A stretch of 64,000 bases of DNA from Candidatus Methanophagales archaeon (lineage in GTDB: Archaea; Halobacteriota; Syntropharchaeia; Alkanophagales; Methanospirareceae). The DNA lies in the NCBI GenBank assembly GCA_030602585.1, contig JAUVZJ010000006.1, forward strand, positions 1 to 64,000, in the 5' to 3' direction. The translations under genes and the position numbers were made by a program. The notes below the pieces were generated by a model. The model worked only from the letters and a program-made list of their open reading frames with translations. It was not told the DNA's origin and made no database searches. Of this stretch, positions 47,377-57,830 are shown in pieces. Position 1 is the first letter of the stretch. Each line of letters begins with the position of its first letter.

Positions 47377-47915
47377 CATTTGTCGGTGCACCCGCGGCAG
47401 GGAAGACCGAAGCTGCATCGGTTGCAAAGGAAATGGGCATTCCAGTCATAACAATGGGAGAAGTAATAAGAGAAGAGTTGAAAATGCGAGGGCTTTCGTT
47501 AAGCGACGAAAATGCGGGCAGAGTAGCAACTGAGCTAAGGGATAGGGAGGGGATGGATGCGATTGCAAAACGGTGCATCCCGCTTATAAAGGACATAGAG
47601 AGAAAAAAAGCGGAAAAGATGGTTATCGTGATAGATGGAATAAGAGGCATCGCAGAAGTAGAAACGTTCAAGAGAGAATTTGGCAATGATTTCGTTCTTG
47701 TGAGAGTAGATGCGCCTCTTAGCCTTAGATATGAACGAATAAAATCCCGTGGTAGAAGCGATGACTTATTAAGTATCAGCGATTTTAAGAAGCGAGAGGA
47801 AAGGGAGAAAGGCTGGGGTATGGGAGAAGCGATGGAAAAAGCAGATAAGGTTGTAAAGAACGAGAGTTTCATAGAGGAGTTTAAAGAACAGATAAAAAGG
47901 ATTGTATTTCCATAG
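47349..47915 (+). CDS. UPF0200 / dephospho-CoA-kinase-like P-loop kinase
   Basis: 'VLAFVGAPAAGKTEAASVAKEMGIPVITMGEVIREEL'. Confidence 0.85.
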   Translation: MAAGEIQVLAFVGAPAAGKTEAASVAKEMGIPVITMGEVIREELKMRGLSLSDENAGRVATELRDREGMDAIAKRCIPLIKDIERKKAEKMVIVIDGIRGIAEVETFKREFGNDFVLVRVDAPLSLRYERIKSRGRSDDLLSISDFKKREEREKGWGMGEAMEKADKVVKNESFIEEFKEQIKRIVFP

Positions 47916-47934
47916 CTAATGTAAAAAACCACGA

Positions 47935-48018
47935 GATTAACACAAGACCAGAAAACAGAGAATAGATAACAGAGAACAGAAAACAGAATTCTGACTTCTG
48001 TTCTCTGACTTCTCGTAT
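47935..48018. repeat. Palindromic CAGAGAACAGAA-type intergenic element
   Basis: CAGAGAACAGAAAACAGAATTCTGACTTCTGTTCTCTG. Confidence 0.6.
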
Positions 48019-48037
48019 CTTCATCACAATTTCTCGC

Positions 48038-48484
48038 TTACACGGCATTTGCAACACTCAAGGGTTTCATGCTTTCCGTGGGAAACAACTGGTATTGCCG
48101 CATTGCTCTGCTCCCCTTTCTCTCTAAAATACCTTCAGAATGCATGCTCGCCAAATACGTTGATATGGTGCTAAGTCGCACATTCTCATCGAATGCTTCT
48201 TCATATATTCTCTTTACCTGTGAAGAGGTGAACCAACCATTTGGGGCACGTTCGTCATAGCGCAAAAAAGATGCCAACCTTTCCTTTATCGTGAGGTCTT
48301 CGCCTCCGCCGTCATAGGGATTCCTAACGGACGATGAAGAAAGTTGTCCCTCTAAAAACTGTGTTATACTTCTTATCATGAGAGGTTTAAACGATTCGCT
48401 TAGTAAATCACCTTCGCTTTCCATAGAAGTTTTCACTCCTTCTTCATTCGTCACCTCCACCCGCACCTTTATTCCCATCTTCAC
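48038..48484 (-). CDS. Hypothetical protein with probable winged-helix domain
   Basis: 'GWFTSSQVKRIYEEAFDENVRLSTISTYLASMHSEGILERKGSRAMRQYQLF'. Confidence 0.6.
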   Translation of the reverse strand: MKMGIKVRVEVTNEEGVKTSMESEGDLLSESFKPLMIRSITQFLEGQLSSSSVRNPYDGGGEDLTIKERLASFLRYDERAPNGWFTSSQVKRIYEEAFDENVRLSTISTYLASMHSEGILERKGSRAMRQYQLFPTESMKPLSVANAV

Positions 48485-48659
48485 GTCTTCACCTGTTCAC
48501 TGAACAAATGAAGTATAGTTGGAGGTTATATATAAAGGTATAGGGTAAAGAAGGGAAAAACATACTTATTTCCTATGGAGCGAAGCAGTGAATAAGTGAA
48601 CCTTACTAAAACTTTATACCGTAGAAGATAAATTTTAAATAGCGGAGGGCAAGGCGAAG

Positions 48660-49889
48660 TTGGCTGCGAAGAAAGATTACTACGATACTTTAGGTGTGGA
48701 TAAAGGAGCATCGCAGGACGGAATAAAACGTGCTTATCGGAGATTAGCGAAAAAATATCATCCTGACCTTAACAAGGATAATACGAAGGATGCGGAAGAG
48801 AAGTTCAAAGAGGTATCTGAGGCTTATGAGGTGTTATCAGACCAGCAGAAGAGAACGAATTATGATAGTTTTGGACATGCCGGCGTTGATTTTGGTCCGG
48901 GAGGATTTGACTGGTCTCATTTCACGAGGTTTAACGATATAGACGATATATTTGGTGATTTGCTCAGAGATTTATTTGGAGGAGGCCGTGGATTTGGTAG
49001 AGGAGGTGGTGGTGCCGGAGTAGGAAGTGCCATATTTGATGAGTTCTTCGGCAGGGGCTATACGAGAGCGGATGGGAGATACAGACCAGAAAGAGGAAGC
49101 GATATCAGGTATGGGCTTGAGATAGACCTTGAGGAAGCAGTGAAGGGAATGGAGAAAGAGATAAGCATTGTTAAAGAAGAGCAATGCCCCTCCTGTAAGG
49201 GAACAGGTGCGAGTTCGGGTGGATTGGGAACCTGTTCTACCTGTGGAGGAACGGGACAGACAAGGAAAGTGCAAAGGCAGGGCTTTGCTCAATTCGTTTC
49301 TATCTCTACATGTCCTCGATGTGGAGGAAGGGGAAAAGTGATAGAGAAGCCGTGCGAGGATTGCAATGGAAGCGGTAAAAATAGAGTGAATAAGCGAATA
49401 TCGGTGCGAGTACCACCGGGTGTGGATACCGGAAGCAGATTAAGGATTGCAGGTGAAGGAGGAGCAGGAGAAAGAGGAGGACCACCGGGCGATTTGTATG
49501 TAGTGATCCATGTAAGAGAGCATGAATTCTTCAAAAGGGCGGGGGATGACCTGTTTTGTGATATTCCTATTCGCTTCGCACAGGCAGCGCTTGGCGATGA
49601 GATAGAGGTAAAGACGATAGATGGTAACGTTGCGAGAATAAAAATGCCGGCGGGCACGCAATCAGGCACGGTTTTCCGGCTGAAGAACAAAGGAATGCCG
49701 GATTTGAAAGGCTACGGCAGAGGAAACATGCTGGTGAAAGTGGATGTAGTAACGCCAGCAAAACTGAGTAAAAAACAGAAGGAATTGCTACGTGAATTTG
49801 ATAATGAAGTGGGAGGAGGACAAGAAGAGGGGCAAGGGCAAAAGAAAGGTTACTTCTGGTGGAATAAAAACGAAGGTAGAAGTAAATAA
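48660..49889 (+). CDS. dnaJ: Chaperone protein DnaJ
   Basis: J domain with HPD 'YHPDLNKDN', G/F region, four CxxCxGxG zinc repeats; TTG start. Confidence 0.96.
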   Translation: MAAKKDYYDTLGVDKGASQDGIKRAYRRLAKKYHPDLNKDNTKDAEEKFKEVSEAYEVLSDQQKRTNYDSFGHAGVDFGPGGFDWSHFTRFNDIDDIFGDLLRDLFGGGRGFGRGGGGAGVGSAIFDEFFGRGYTRADGRYRPERGSDIRYGLEIDLEEAVKGMEKEISIVKEEQCPSCKGTGASSGGLGTCSTCGGTGQTRKVQRQGFAQFVSISTCPRCGGRGKVIEKPCEDCNGSGKNRVNKRISVRVPPGVDTGSRLRIAGEGGAGERGGPPGDLYVVIHVREHEFFKRAGDDLFCDIPIRFAQAALGDEIEVKTIDGNVARIKMPAGTQSGTVFRLKNKGMPDLKGYGRGNMLVKVDVVTPAKLSKKQKELLREFDNEVGGGQEEGQGQKKGYFWWNKNEGRSK

Positions 49890-49949
49890 AATACAAACTA
49901 TCCAAAATTAACATTAGCACCGCTTAATAGAATAGATAAAAAGAAGGAG

Positions 49950-51740
49950 ATGAATGGCATGAGCACAAAGAGAGAAATAAGAACGCCTATACTCTCAGTT
50001 CTGGGACACATAGACCATGGTAAGACCACTTTACTCGATTCCATAAGGGGCACTGCGATAACAGTGAAGGAAGCAGGACGTGTAACACAGCATATAGGCG
50101 CAACAGAAATTCCCGTTGATACGATAAAGAAGATTTGTGAACCCTTAAAAAGAGACTGGACGGGAATAGAAGTCCCTGGTTTGCTTTTCATTGACACGCC
50201 AGGGCATCATGCTTTCGCCTCTTTGAGGAAAAGGGGAAGTGCTTTAGCCGACGTTGCGGTTCTTGTGGTGGACGTGATGGAGGGATTCCAGCCGCAAACA
50301 TACGAATCGTTAAACATTTTAAAATTATTAAAAACGCCGTTTGTCGTTGCATTAAACAAAATAGACCGTATAAAGGGGTGGAATTCAAAGAAGGAACCTT
50401 TCTTTATCAATTGTAAAGACCAGCCGGAATATGCGATGAAGGAACTGGATGCGAAAATATATGAAATAGTGGGCGACCTTTACGATAAAGGCTTCTCGAC
50501 CGAGCGGTATGACCGGATAAAAGACTTCTCAAGAAATGTGAGTATCGTGCCGGTGAGTGCGAAGACCGGGGAAGGTATTGCAGATTTGCTACTCGTGCTC
50601 ATAGGCTTATCGCAGAAGTTCTTTGAACGAACTTTGAAGCTACATTTAGAAGATGCGGGCGTTGGCACTATATTGGAGAAGAAGGAGGAGAGAGGGCTCG
50701 GAACCACGATTGACGTGATATTATACGATGGAAAGATCGGCGTGGGCGATACGATAGTGATAGGAAGCACAGAGGAGACGCCAATAGTAACAAAAGTGAA
50801 GGCGTTGTTGAAGCCACGCGCTTTGCAGGAAATACGAATGGAGCAAAGATTTGATCGTGTGAAAACGGTGAATGCCGCTTCTGGCGTGAAAATAGTAGCC
50901 CCGGATATAGAAAATGCGCTTCCCGGTTCGCAGGTAAGGGTGGTGAAAGAGGAGGATGTGCTTGAGAGCGTGGTGAAAGAGGTGAAGAGCGAGATCGAGG
51001 AGATGAAAATGGAGACAAGCCCGGAAGGAATAATCATAAGGGCGGATACAATCGGGTCGCTGGAAGCGCTTGCTCTTGAGCTGAAAGGTGACGAGATAGT
51101 CGAGATAAAAAAGGCGGAAGTCGGGAATATATCTAAAAGAGATGTGATAGACGCTACTACGGTTAAGAATCGTTATTCCAGGGTTATTTTGGGCTTTAAC
51201 GTTGATATACTTCCGGATGCAAAAGAAATAGCTTTGCAAAACGGGATACCCGTGTTTATAAACGATGTTATTTACCGATTGATAGAAGATTACGCGAATT
51301 GGGTGAAGGAAGAGCGGGAGAAAGAGAAGCGGGATAGAGCGGAGCGGCTGACTACGCCTGCTAAGATAAAAATACTGCCTGGGTGTGTGTTCAGACAAAG
51401 CAAGCCTGCTATCGTGGGTGTAGAAGTTTTGGGTGGTAAAATAAGAACCGGTGTGGAACTGGTAAAAGCGGATGGGGCAAACGTTGGAAAGATAAATGAG
51501 ATACAGGATAAAGGAGAGAGCATAAAAAGTGCAGAGCAGGGGATGCAGGTCGCTATTTCAATGAAAAAACCGACGGTGGGGCGGCAAATAAATGAGAAGG
51601 ATGTTTTATACGTGGATATTACCGAAGAGGAAATGAAAGAGATAAAAATGATAAGGGGTTTGTTGTCGGCAGATGAAGAAGAAGTGCTGGGGGAATTGCT
51701 GGAGATAAAGAGAAGTAGGAATCCTGTTTGGGGTGAATGA
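49950..51740 (+). CDS. infB: Translation initiation factor aIF5B
   Basis: 'LGHIDHGKTTLLDSIRG', 'FIDTPGHHAFASLRKRGSALADVAVLVVDVMEGFQPQTYESL', 'ALNKIDRI'. Confidence 0.96.
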   Translation: MNGMSTKREIRTPILSVLGHIDHGKTTLLDSIRGTAITVKEAGRVTQHIGATEIPVDTIKKICEPLKRDWTGIEVPGLLFIDTPGHHAFASLRKRGSALADVAVLVVDVMEGFQPQTYESLNILKLLKTPFVVALNKIDRIKGWNSKKEPFFINCKDQPEYAMKELDAKIYEIVGDLYDKGFSTERYDRIKDFSRNVSIVPVSAKTGEGIADLLLVLIGLSQKFFERTLKLHLEDAGVGTILEKKEERGLGTTIDVILYDGKIGVGDTIVIGSTEETPIVTKVKALLKPRALQEIRMEQRFDRVKTVNAASGVKIVAPDIENALPGSQVRVVKEEDVLESVVKEVKSEIEEMKMETSPEGIIIRADTIGSLEALALELKGDEIVEIKKAEVGNISKRDVIDATTVKNRYSRVILGFNVDILPDAKEIALQNGIPVFINDVIYRLIEDYANWVKEEREKEKRDRAERLTTPAKIKILPGCVFRQSKPAIVGVEVLGGKIRTGVELVKADGANVGKINEIQDKGESIKSAEQGMQVAISMKKPTVGRQINEKDVLYVDITEEEMKEIKMIRGLLSADEEEVLGELLEIKRSRNPVWGE

Positions 51741-51767
51741 AGTGTGGCACGTTTGTAAAATGGTTTT

Positions 51768-51860
51768 TACCGCTGAGCCCGCAGAGAACACAGAGAGTCA
51801 GAAAAATCATTTATCTTATTTCATCTTAGCGCTCTCCGTGACCACGGCGGTAAACAAATA
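51768..51860. repeat. ACCGC...GCGGT hairpin element (related words to the 33.6 kb element)
   Basis: TTTACCGCTGAGCCCGCAGAGAACACAGAGAG ... CGCTCTCCGTGACCACGGCGGTAAA. Confidence 0.6.
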
Positions 51861-51865
51861 AGGGT

Positions 51866-52675
51866 TTAGTTTTGGATTTTCCTCGCTACAAAAATGAACC
51901 CGGTATGAGCAATCATTTTATGTTCAGGACGCATGCTTCTACCCTTTATCTCCCAGCCGCGCATACCAACCTCATAAATACTCATAACACGGAAGCTTCG
52001 CGGGTATCTCAACTCCAGCCGTTTCGATAGCTTGTATATCTGCAACACGGTAGGATTGTAACACAGGAGTATTCCACCGTTTCTCAGCGATTGTTCTATG
52101 TGCTTCAGCACTCGCCAGGGCTCTTGAAGGTCCAATATTATTCTATCCAATTCTTTCTCTTCTATGCCTTCATACACATCCTTATCCTTTAATATCAACT
52201 CCCCTGAATGTTCTTTTCCTGTACTTTCTACTTTGCCGAAGAATGTTTCTATGTTTTTTCGTGCGATTTCCGAGAATTCCTTCCTCCTTTCATACGATAC
52301 CACTTTACCGTCCTTGCCCACAGCACGTAACAAAGCCATCGTAAGAGCTCCTGAGCCTGACCCCGCTTCTAATACCTTTGCACCCGGAAATATGTCCGCG
52401 AGCATTAAAATGGCTGCGATGTCCTTGGGGTATATTATTTGCGAACCTTTCCGCATCTTTGATATGTATTCTGCTAAAGTTGGTCTGACGATCAGGAGGT
52501 TTTCTCCACCGGCGGACTTTATAACACTTCCGTCCTCTAATCCTATTATCTCGTCATGCGAGATTGTGCCACGGGTGAAAGAGAAAGAGGAGCCCGTTTT
52601 CAATAAAATCCGGTATCTTTTACCTTTTTTATCTATCAGATGCACGAGCTCGCCTTCTTTCATACGCATTGACAT
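51866..52675 (-). CDS. trmI: tRNA (adenine-N1)-methyltransferase TrmI
   Basis: 'TRGTISHDEIIGLEDGSVI', 'QIIYPKDIAAILMLADIFPGAKVLEAGSGSGALTMALLRAVG'. Confidence 0.93.
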   Translation of the reverse strand: MSMRMKEGELVHLIDKKGKRYRILLKTGSSFSFTRGTISHDEIIGLEDGSVIKSAGGENLLIVRPTLAEYISKMRKGSQIIYPKDIAAILMLADIFPGAKVLEAGSGSGALTMALLRAVGKDGKVVSYERRKEFSEIARKNIETFFGKVESTGKEHSGELILKDKDVYEGIEEKELDRIILDLQEPWRVLKHIEQSLRNGGILLCYNPTVLQIYKLSKRLELRYPRSFRVMSIYEVGMRGWEIKGRSMRPEHKMIAHTGFIFVARKIQN

Positions 52676-52894
52676 TGATTTAATATTGACTTAGGTGAAT
52701 AATAAGGGGGGATTTTTGGGTGTCTTAAAGACCGACCATATGCTTTGCACCTAAATTCACGTTTGCACTTTTATTCGGTTAGTTGCACCTTTATTCGCTC
52801 ATAATTAGTATCTTAGGAGCACAGCCGCTTTGCTCCCAAAACACCAATCAGAAGAATACAAGTGATGAACACAAATGTTTTTATATGGAAAAGA

Positions 52895-53569
52895 TTAACT
52901 GGCAAAATCTGCGAATAAATGCAATAGCATTATCTCCGTGCCAGTGTATCTTTGGATATGAACAGTCTCAAAAATTAGTGAGTGCGCAACAAAACCTCCA
53001 ACCTTATTGAATGGTATTTTTTCATTTGTTTTTGCTTTCCTCTTTTCTAATGCTTTCTTGACAGCTACTATAGCTTCATCAATGGGTTTGGACAATATGT
53101 AGCCTAACATAATTCCATGACTATGGCCATAACTATATCTTCCCTCTATGAAGTCAAGTACACCTTCTTCTACATATAGACCCCCATGTCTTTTTCCTTC
53201 ACCAAAAAGGAGTTTCGCCTCTACGGCCAAGTAACCATTAGGGGAATAATTGTCCCAAGTGAATTTGATGTCTATTTGAGAATATTTAATATTAGTTAGG
53301 GGATGTACAAGATTTAAACTAAGAGGCTCTGCACGGATTTTATACGTCTCTTGTTCTTTTTGTATTTCATTTACCAGTTCTATTGTAATTGTATTTTCAA
53401 GTGTTTTCTTCTTTCTATTCTTTTGTGACCTGCATAATTGTTTAACAAAATTTTTTTGTCTTAGCTGGTCTGAACCCAGTATCAACAAATTTAATGCCGC
53501 CTTTAAGTAAGCAGAAGGAATTGAGAAAGTTGGCTTTCCTTTATAGTGTCCCTGTTTATAATTTGCCAT
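52895..53569 (-). CDS. Hypothetical protein, partner gene of the downstream-reading adenine MTase (possible restriction component)
   Basis: ATG at 53569 overlaps the MTase 3' end by 14 nt; 'DIKFTWDNYSPNGYLAVEAKLLFGEGKRHGGLYVEEGVLDFIEGRY' is nuclease-like by position and motif only. Confidence 0.6.
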   Translation of the reverse strand: MANYKQGHYKGKPTFSIPSAYLKAALNLLILGSDQLRQKNFVKQLCRSQKNRKKKTLENTITIELVNEIQKEQETYKIRAEPLSLNLVHPLTNIKYSQIDIKFTWDNYSPNGYLAVEAKLLFGEGKRHGGLYVEEGVLDFIEGRYSYGHSHGIMLGYILSKPIDEAIVAVKKALEKRKAKTNEKIPFNKVGGFVAHSLIFETVHIQRYTGTEIMLLHLFADFAS

Positions 53570-56500
53570 CTCGATTCTCCATATGCTCCCTGATGATTTC
53601 GTCAGCATCATTCAAAGCTGACGATTCAGACCAAAATCTTTCTTCTGATGGTTTAATGATGTACAAACGTTCCCCTTCATATACCCTGAGATGGCCCCAT
53701 GCATATACCCCTCCAGAAATCTCGTTTTTTACATTTTCTGATAATTTTATCAGTGCCTCTTCTATCCCCTTAACTTTCTTTGGTTCATCTGCTTGTTTTG
53801 CTCTTTGTGATGTTTGTCTGAACTCCACTAATGTTAAAGAAGGAGATTTATCTTCTAGTTCGTATAATTGATAAATCACTTTTTTGCCTTCTAATGCCAA
53901 CAGGTCATTTAATTGTTCGCATAACCTATTTGCGTACTTCTCTAATTGTTTTAATGTTGGACTGCGGATACTTCTTAGTCGACTTTTCTTTTTCTTTCGG
54001 TTTAAAAAGTGATCTATTGTATAATTAATCATGTCCTCCACAATAATGCGTTCTTCCTTGGTTAATTCATACAGGTCGCAAACAGATTTGAATAAAGAGT
54101 CTTCTAGACCCTTGATTTCTGATGAAGAGGCAGATTTCCACGATTCACACAGCTTATTTTCGATTGCAATTACTTCATTCCATCTATTATCCTCTAAATC
54201 AAGGATAGACTTGGGCAATGGAACATTAAGCCAATCTTTTTGTTCAATCAACTTAAAATGCCAACCAAAACTATCCCCTAGCAAAAATGCGAAATATATG
54301 CCGAGTTTGGTGTTAAGAACTGCGTTAATTCTATGTGCTATTTGTTCGCCTTTATTATAAAAGGATATTCCAATAAATATACCTGAAAAGATAGTATCAT
54401 GCGGTGTAAAAGCAACTCTTGTTTCGTTTTCTATTAAACTTCTGCGGAAAATCAATAAAGGGCCTCTAAATAATTCAATGCTTCTTTTCCGGCCCAATTT
54501 TCTATAAGAAAAGATAGGTAAGATTTCAGAATCTACGCAATACTTAAAGTTTTTATCTTCTTCAAGATTAGGAAGTAAAAAGTATTCATGGAAATTGCTC
54601 TCATCATATACAGATCCATGTTCATAACCTTGGCCATATTGGTTATCTGGAATGCCGATTTGCTTTAAAACATTTTTCAATGTAAAATTTTTATAGAGTT
54701 TCTGAATTAATTCAAAATCTCTTTGTGTCCCTCTAAATGCTATTTTCCATAGATGGGGATTTTCGATTAAAAGGTCAGTAGATATTGTTTGAATATCTGA
54801 TGAATGTATAATTATGTCCTCTCTCCTTTTTATCCCCGAATACCATTTGGGGCAGATATATGTGATGCAAGAATTCATTTCAGGAGCGTGTGGCCTGTAT
54901 ATGAATACACTGCCTGGCATTCCAGTACTTCCTCCCCTCCCTTTTTTATCCCCAAACAATATTTTTGAGTCGGAAAGGTCGGAAAGATTAAAAACTAATT
55001 CAACGAAATTTTCCGTTAAAAATGAATTTAACCAAAAATTATCCGATGCTTTTTTCTGTTGATAGAAAATCCTACTTGAGATAATAAATGCGATTTTAGT
55101 CTTTGGTTTAGCAAAATCTTTCACACGAATCATAATTGCTTGGTCAGGGCGATTTCTATAAATCTTCTTTTTCTTACAATAATCTAATGCCCATTGTTTA
55201 CCTAATGCCGGGTTTTCAGGATCGCAAGGCGCCGTATCTTCTCCTAACTTCGTCCACGGAAGGTTCCCTACGATGAGGTCGAATTTTAGACTTTTGAACG
55301 GTTCATTTCGATTAAATATATGCTCCGAATTGCAGATATCCTGTATATAGAGTGGTGGATAATAATCCTCCTCCCATTGTGGGTGATAAATGAGTTTTGG
55401 GAATTTAATAACTTCTGGATTGGTGAAATTCTCATCGAGTTCCAATAACGCCAAATAGAGACTGAAGGCAGTAACTTCAACGGCTCCAGGTTCAACGTCC
55501 ACCCCATATATCTGGTTCAAGAATATTTGGAGAATCTCATCGTGGCTGAGCTTTCTACCTAATTTACGGCTTCTTTTCAAAACAAGTCTGCGAAAAGCAT
55601 CCACAAGAAAAACGCCTGATCCACAGGCAGGGTCGAGAATACGAGCATCATCCGACAAATCCAGCATTGCTATAGATTGAACCAGTTCTACGAGATGGAA
55701 CTTTGTATAGTGAATGCTCTTTGCCCTTGCGTCGATCGGATCCTTTGAGTGTGCAAACATCTCATAAATACTGCTTATCAATTCAATTGGAATTATATCA
55801 AAACTATATGGCCATAGTCTTTTCTGACCTTTTATGTTATTGTTATCATCAAATTCAATACCACTCATCACAGTACCATCAAAGAATGCACGTATAATTT
55901 TGTACGGTTTATCATCTCTAATTTTTTTTTCATCCTCCTTATATAGTGGAAATAAATCACCATTGAACGTTATTCGTAGCCATTGGAAAAAATTGTCGAG
56001 TTGTTCTCTATCAGTTAACAAATCTTTAATATCCCCATGTTCAAAATTCGCCTTTAAGAATTCTGGTGTGATAATTTTACGATCCCATAAATATGCCATA
56101 AAAATAGCCCTTCCAAGGAGCGCATGAGCAATATGAACTGGGACACGATCGCTATCACCTCTAGTTAATTTTTGCTCAGTATCCCATAAATCATCCAATA
56201 ATGATTTTTCAACTCGCTGATTGGGGTCAATTTGTCTCCCAACGCCACTTTCCCAAAATTTACCTGTATCAAATAACTCTCGCCTAAATTGTTCGACATC
56301 TTTCAGTCCTTCAGAAGTTATTTCCAATACATCTAAAATATGAGTGTCTTCAGTATCTTCTTCTTGTGGACGGGCAAATGCATCATATATACGCACCTCA
56401 GTTGGGCTAATTAACCAAAGAATAGGAGCCCTACCAGTGTTCCAAACATCTTTCCTAATTTGTTTTATCTGTTCTTTAGATATTCCTTCAATGTCTTTAA

Positions 56501-56741
56501 AATAGATGCAGGAGTGTCCAGCCCTTCCTTTAAGAGTTGCAGGGGTTTCATAAATCAAATCGATCTTCGCTTCGTGTTGATTTTCATCTAGAATACGCCC
56601 GTGACGGAGGAAAACCTCATCTTCTTTTTCTGCCTTTTCTCTATCATACAGCCCATCCACAAAGTCCCCACTATCTGTGAGAAAACCTGCCGACTTCAAT
56701 GTAATGTTAATGGATTTTTTTAGCGTCAGCACTTCACTCAT
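53556..56741 (-). CDS. Eco57I-like/N6-adenine DNA methyltransferase (second R-M locus)
   Basis: 'ARILDPACGSGVFLVDAFRRLVL', 'FDLIVGNLPWTKLGED'. Confidence 0.92.
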   Translation of the reverse strand: MSEVLTLKKSINITLKSAGFLTDSGDFVDGLYDREKAEKEDEVFLRHGRILDENQHEAKIDLIYETPATLKGRAGHSCIYFKDIEGISKEQIKQIRKDVWNTGRAPILWLISPTEVRIYDAFARPQEEDTEDTHILDVLEITSEGLKDVEQFRRELFDTGKFWESGVGRQIDPNQRVEKSLLDDLWDTEQKLTRGDSDRVPVHIAHALLGRAIFMAYLWDRKIITPEFLKANFEHGDIKDLLTDREQLDNFFQWLRITFNGDLFPLYKEDEKKIRDDKPYKIIRAFFDGTVMSGIEFDDNNNIKGQKRLWPYSFDIIPIELISSIYEMFAHSKDPIDARAKSIHYTKFHLVELVQSIAMLDLSDDARILDPACGSGVFLVDAFRRLVLKRSRKLGRKLSHDEILQIFLNQIYGVDVEPGAVEVTAFSLYLALLELDENFTNPEVIKFPKLIYHPQWEEDYYPPLYIQDICNSEHIFNRNEPFKSLKFDLIVGNLPWTKLGEDTAPCDPENPALGKQWALDYCKKKKIYRNRPDQAIMIRVKDFAKPKTKIAFIISSRIFYQQKKASDNFWLNSFLTENFVELVFNLSDLSDSKILFGDKKGRGGSTGMPGSVFIYRPHAPEMNSCITYICPKWYSGIKRREDIIIHSSDIQTISTDLLIENPHLWKIAFRGTQRDFELIQKLYKNFTLKNVLKQIGIPDNQYGQGYEHGSVYDESNFHEYFLLPNLEEDKNFKYCVDSEILPIFSYRKLGRKRSIELFRGPLLIFRRSLIENETRVAFTPHDTIFSGIFIGISFYNKGEQIAHRINAVLNTKLGIYFAFLLGDSFGWHFKLIEQKDWLNVPLPKSILDLEDNRWNEVIAIENKLCESWKSASSSEIKGLEDSLFKSVCDLYELTKEERIIVEDMINYTIDHFLNRKKKKSRLRSIRSPTLKQLEKYANRLCEQLNDLLALEGKKVIYQLYELEDKSPSLTLVEFRQTSQRAKQADEPKKVKGIEEALIKLSENVKNEISGGVYAWGHLRVYEGERLYIIKPSEERFWSESSALNDADEIIREHMENRDGKL

Positions 56742-56798
56742 TCATTTCTCCCCCTATCTTCCCTTCACCACACACATTTTGGTACACTTAATACTCTT

Positions 56799-57020
56799 TC
56801 ACTCCTGCCCCTTTAGATCTTTTAATATTCTTCTCAAATCTTCAAATGTATAGTTATCTGTGAGATCAGTAACAATCTCAAATATTCCCTTTAGTTGTTC
56901 GAGCGTATATTCGTTTTTAGATTTGATTATGCTGAAAGATTTGGTCTTATCGAACTTATTCTTCTCTTCTCCTTGCTTCTTTATCGTTACTTCCCCCCAT
57001 CGCTTATTCGCCACTCTCAT
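56799..57020 (-). CDS. Small hypothetical protein upstream of the MTase
   Basis: 73-aa ORF, co-oriented with the MTase. Confidence 0.45.
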   Translation of the reverse strand: MRVANKRWGEVTIKKQGEEKNKFDKTKSFSIIKSKNEYTLEQLKGIFEIVTDLTDNYTFEDLRRILKDLKGQE

Positions 57021-57248
57021 ATCTTACACCATAAATTATACTATTGGTTATACCAATGGTATAATCTAAATATATATAAGTTTTTCGGAATATTTTTTGA
57101 AAAGCTAACAATAATCTGATGTTAAGCCAACCAGTCGCATTCACCACTCGCATGAGTCCCACCCCGAAACCCGAAGAGTCACCAGTACCGACCATCGAAA
57201 AATTTATAAGTAATACATAACGTATGAAAGTTAAAAGACAAATCCATA

Positions 57249-57611
57249 ATGAGCGATGCGGCGCTTGGATGGAATAAAAAAATGGCAACGATCACCATCA
57301 AAAAAGGCTATTTGGAGATTTTAAAGACTTTAGGTAGTGCAGAAACTGTCGTTGAGGACGCAATACGAAAGTATTTAATAGACAAAAGCGTAGAGAGGAT
57401 TGAGAAAGCAAAGTGGAAAATCAAGGAATTTGAGAGGAAATACGATTGTAACTATGCAGAATTTATCGAGACAATATCAAATGAGGAAGGATTAAAAGCA
57501 GTTGAAAAGATAAGTCCGAATTGGGAAGCGGATATGACGGAGTGTGAATACTGGGAGAAGGAACTGGAAGAATGGAAGATGCGATTAGAAGACATTTTGA
57601 TAAAATCATAG
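57249..57611 (+). CDS. Small protein, candidate antitoxin-like partner
   Basis: 'MATITIKKGYLEILKTLGSAETVVEDAIRKYLIDKSVERIEKAKWKIKEFERKY'; overlaps next ORF by 40 nt. Confidence 0.55.
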   Translation: MSDAALGWNKKMATITIKKGYLEILKTLGSAETVVEDAIRKYLIDKSVERIEKAKWKIKEFERKYDCNYAEFIETISNEEGLKAVEKISPNWEADMTECEYWEKELEEWKMRLEDILIKS

Positions 57612-57778
57612 AGGATGCTAAGGCTGTTATTGAAGATGTTGAGATCGAACAGGACTATTCTGTTAAGAGGGCACTTTTAAAAATAAGCGGAATTTTTAGG
57701 AATTTTAAAGTCAGGATTAGGGAGGTCATTGATGAAGATAAACGGAAATATGCTTATTATTTGATTAGAAAAGATTAA
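57572..57778 (+). CDS. Small protein, candidate toxin-like partner
   Basis: Overlapping ORF 'DYSVKRALLKISGIFRNFKVRIREVIDEDKRKYAYYLIRKD'. Confidence 0.5.
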   Translation: MEDAIRRHFDKIIEDAKAVIEDVEIEQDYSVKRALLKISGIFRNFKVRIREVIDEDKRKYAYYLIRKD

Positions 57779-57830
57779 ATCAATGAAATAAGAAGATAAC
57801 TTCAAGCCATGAAAATGGAGACGAGATACA

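Noticed and set aside
53556-53611. Long start of the 238-aa ORF (52895-53611)
   Set aside because: An internal ATG at 53569 gives a 14-nt overlap typical of coupled genes; the longer start would overlap the MTase by 56 nt.
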